Part shown: positions 63,639 through 64,000 of the stretch, piece by piece
How positions within the stretch are numbered: the first letter of the stretch is position 1
Layout: every line of letters begins with the position of its first letter
NCBI GenBank assembly: GCA_027487845.1
Contig: JAIYCV010000023.1
Coordinates: 124,001 to 188,000, forward strand
Source of the DNA: Flammeovirgaceae bacterium
Lineage (GTDB): Bacteria > Bacteroidota > Bacteroidia > Cytophagales > Cyclobacteriaceae
Direction: 5' to 3'
Length of the DNA stretch: 64,000 nt
Notes under the pieces: generated by a model
Databases searched by the model: none
Told to the model about the DNA's origin: nothing
What the model saw: the letters and a program-made list of their open reading frames with translations, nothing else
Program-made: the position numbers and the translations under genes

Positions 63639-64000
63639 TTATGCTAATTCTCTTAAATCTACCGGAACGACCCTAGATACGCCTTTTTCCACCATGGTAA
63701 TCCCATAAATTACGTCCGTGCTAGTCATTGTTCTTTTATTATGTGTGACGATCACAAATTGACTGTCTTTACTGAAATTTCTAATAATGTTATTGAACTT
63801 ATCTATGTTGGCATCGTCAAGTGGGGCGTCTACTTCATCAAAAATACAAAAAGGTGCTGGTTTTAAAAGATACATCGAAAATAAAAGTGCAGTAGCCGTC
63901 AGTGTTTTTTCCCCACCCGACAACTGGTTTATAGTAAGTGGCCGCTTGCCCTTTGGTTTAGCTACTATTTCAATGTCGCAATCCAACGGTTTAGTAGGAT
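63639..64000 (-). CDS. smc: Chromosome segregation protein SMC, C-terminal fragment
   Basis: Only the last 120 codons are in the window. The ATPase signature L-S-G-G-E-K-T-L-T-A and Walker B F-C-I-F-D-E-V-D-A-P-L-D-D-A-N are intact, followed by V-T-H-N-K-R-T-M. This is the SMC C-terminal head domain, which pairs with the N-terminal head to bind ATP and condense DNA. The rest lies beyond the right edge. Confidence 0.95.
   Translation of the reverse strand, partial: PTKPLDCDIEIVAKPKGKRPLTINQLSGGEKTLTATALLFSMYLLKPAPFCIFDEVDAPLDDANIDKFNNIIRNFSKDSQFVIVTHNKRTMTSTDVIYGITMVEKGVSRVVPVDLRELA

Noticed and set aside
1..64000. CRISPR array, insertion sequence, rRNA or phage structural genes
   Set aside because: None seen on either strand; the only foreign-looking part is the restriction remnant at 13.2-17.3 kb.

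Overview
The window looks like a chromosomal segment of an aerobic or microaerobic aquatic Bacteroidota bacterium, most likely of the order Cytophagales. The basis is AT-rich DNA, promoter boxes of the Bacteroidota type (TAnnTTTG at -7), the long Bacteroidota form of IspG, families largely confined to the phylum (WG-repeat protein, DUF4468, DUF6132, PafA phosphatase, BBP2-type porin), and a proton-pumping rhodopsin paired with a Blh beta-carotene cleavage enzyme. No rRNA operon, insertion sequence or CRISPR array was seen. Two tRNA genes are present, Asn(GTT) and Arg(CCT). The left edge cuts a cydA gene and the right edge cuts an smc gene.

Region 1 (1-12.9 kb) is a respiratory and sulfur/oxidative-stress block. 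It holds cytochrome bd oxidase (cydAB), a CstB-like persulfide dioxygenase fused to two rhodanese domains, an RND tripartite efflux system, two DUF2892 membrane proteins, a DUF6132 protein, an HMA-domain protein, two single-domain rhodaneses, a DUF983 protein and a COX3-like membrane protein. A convergent pair, a Prx6-type peroxiredoxin and an OsmC-family reductase, closes it. Four transcription units in this block carry the same Crp/Fnr-type palindrome GTGAC-N4-GTCAC. In each case it starts exactly 36 bp upstream of the position of a -7 element (three good boxes, one weak), so the block appears to be one co-activated regulon.

Region 2 (12.9-17.5 kb) is a decayed accessory island. It holds an unrecognised GC-rich remnant, a small divergent gene, hsdM of a type I restriction-modification system, a dinD gene broken by an in-frame stop and a broken hsdS. 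No hsdR is visible. The island abuts the 3' side of tRNA-Asn.

Region 3 (17.5-38.5 kb) holds a membrane protein/winged-helix regulator/creD operon with a repeated palindromic operator, pruA, an ArsR/HAD pair and an S1/P1 nuclease. A four-gene cassette (RMD1/DUF155 membrane protein, C39-like cysteine peptidase, RLAN/RimK ATP-grasp ligase, GCS2 ligase) looks like a peptide or thiol-metabolite pathway. It is followed by a helix-hairpin-helix protein with a 1334-residue Upf1-type helicase, a secreted M20 peptidase, a DUF4468 protein, and a porin with the ammonium channel AmtB.

Region 4 (38.5-49.9 kb) holds tRNA-Arg and large exported proteins: a sortilin/BNR-repeat protein, an M61 peptidase, PafA alkaline phosphatase, a WG-repeat protein and a fasciclin protein.

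Region 5 (49.9-56.3 kb) holds the phototrophy pair. The rhodopsin has proton-pump residues, a green-tuning Met and a Gly that should open a carotenoid-antenna window. An Mla-type lipid ABC transporter, an SDR oxidoreductase and ispG follow.

Region 6 (56.3-64 kb) holds small conserved proteins, an SRAP protein in which all four catalytic residues are replaced, a YheT-type hydrolase, a TerC-YfiT fusion, a lysine-rich basic protein, yebC, a second TerC protein and the end of smc.
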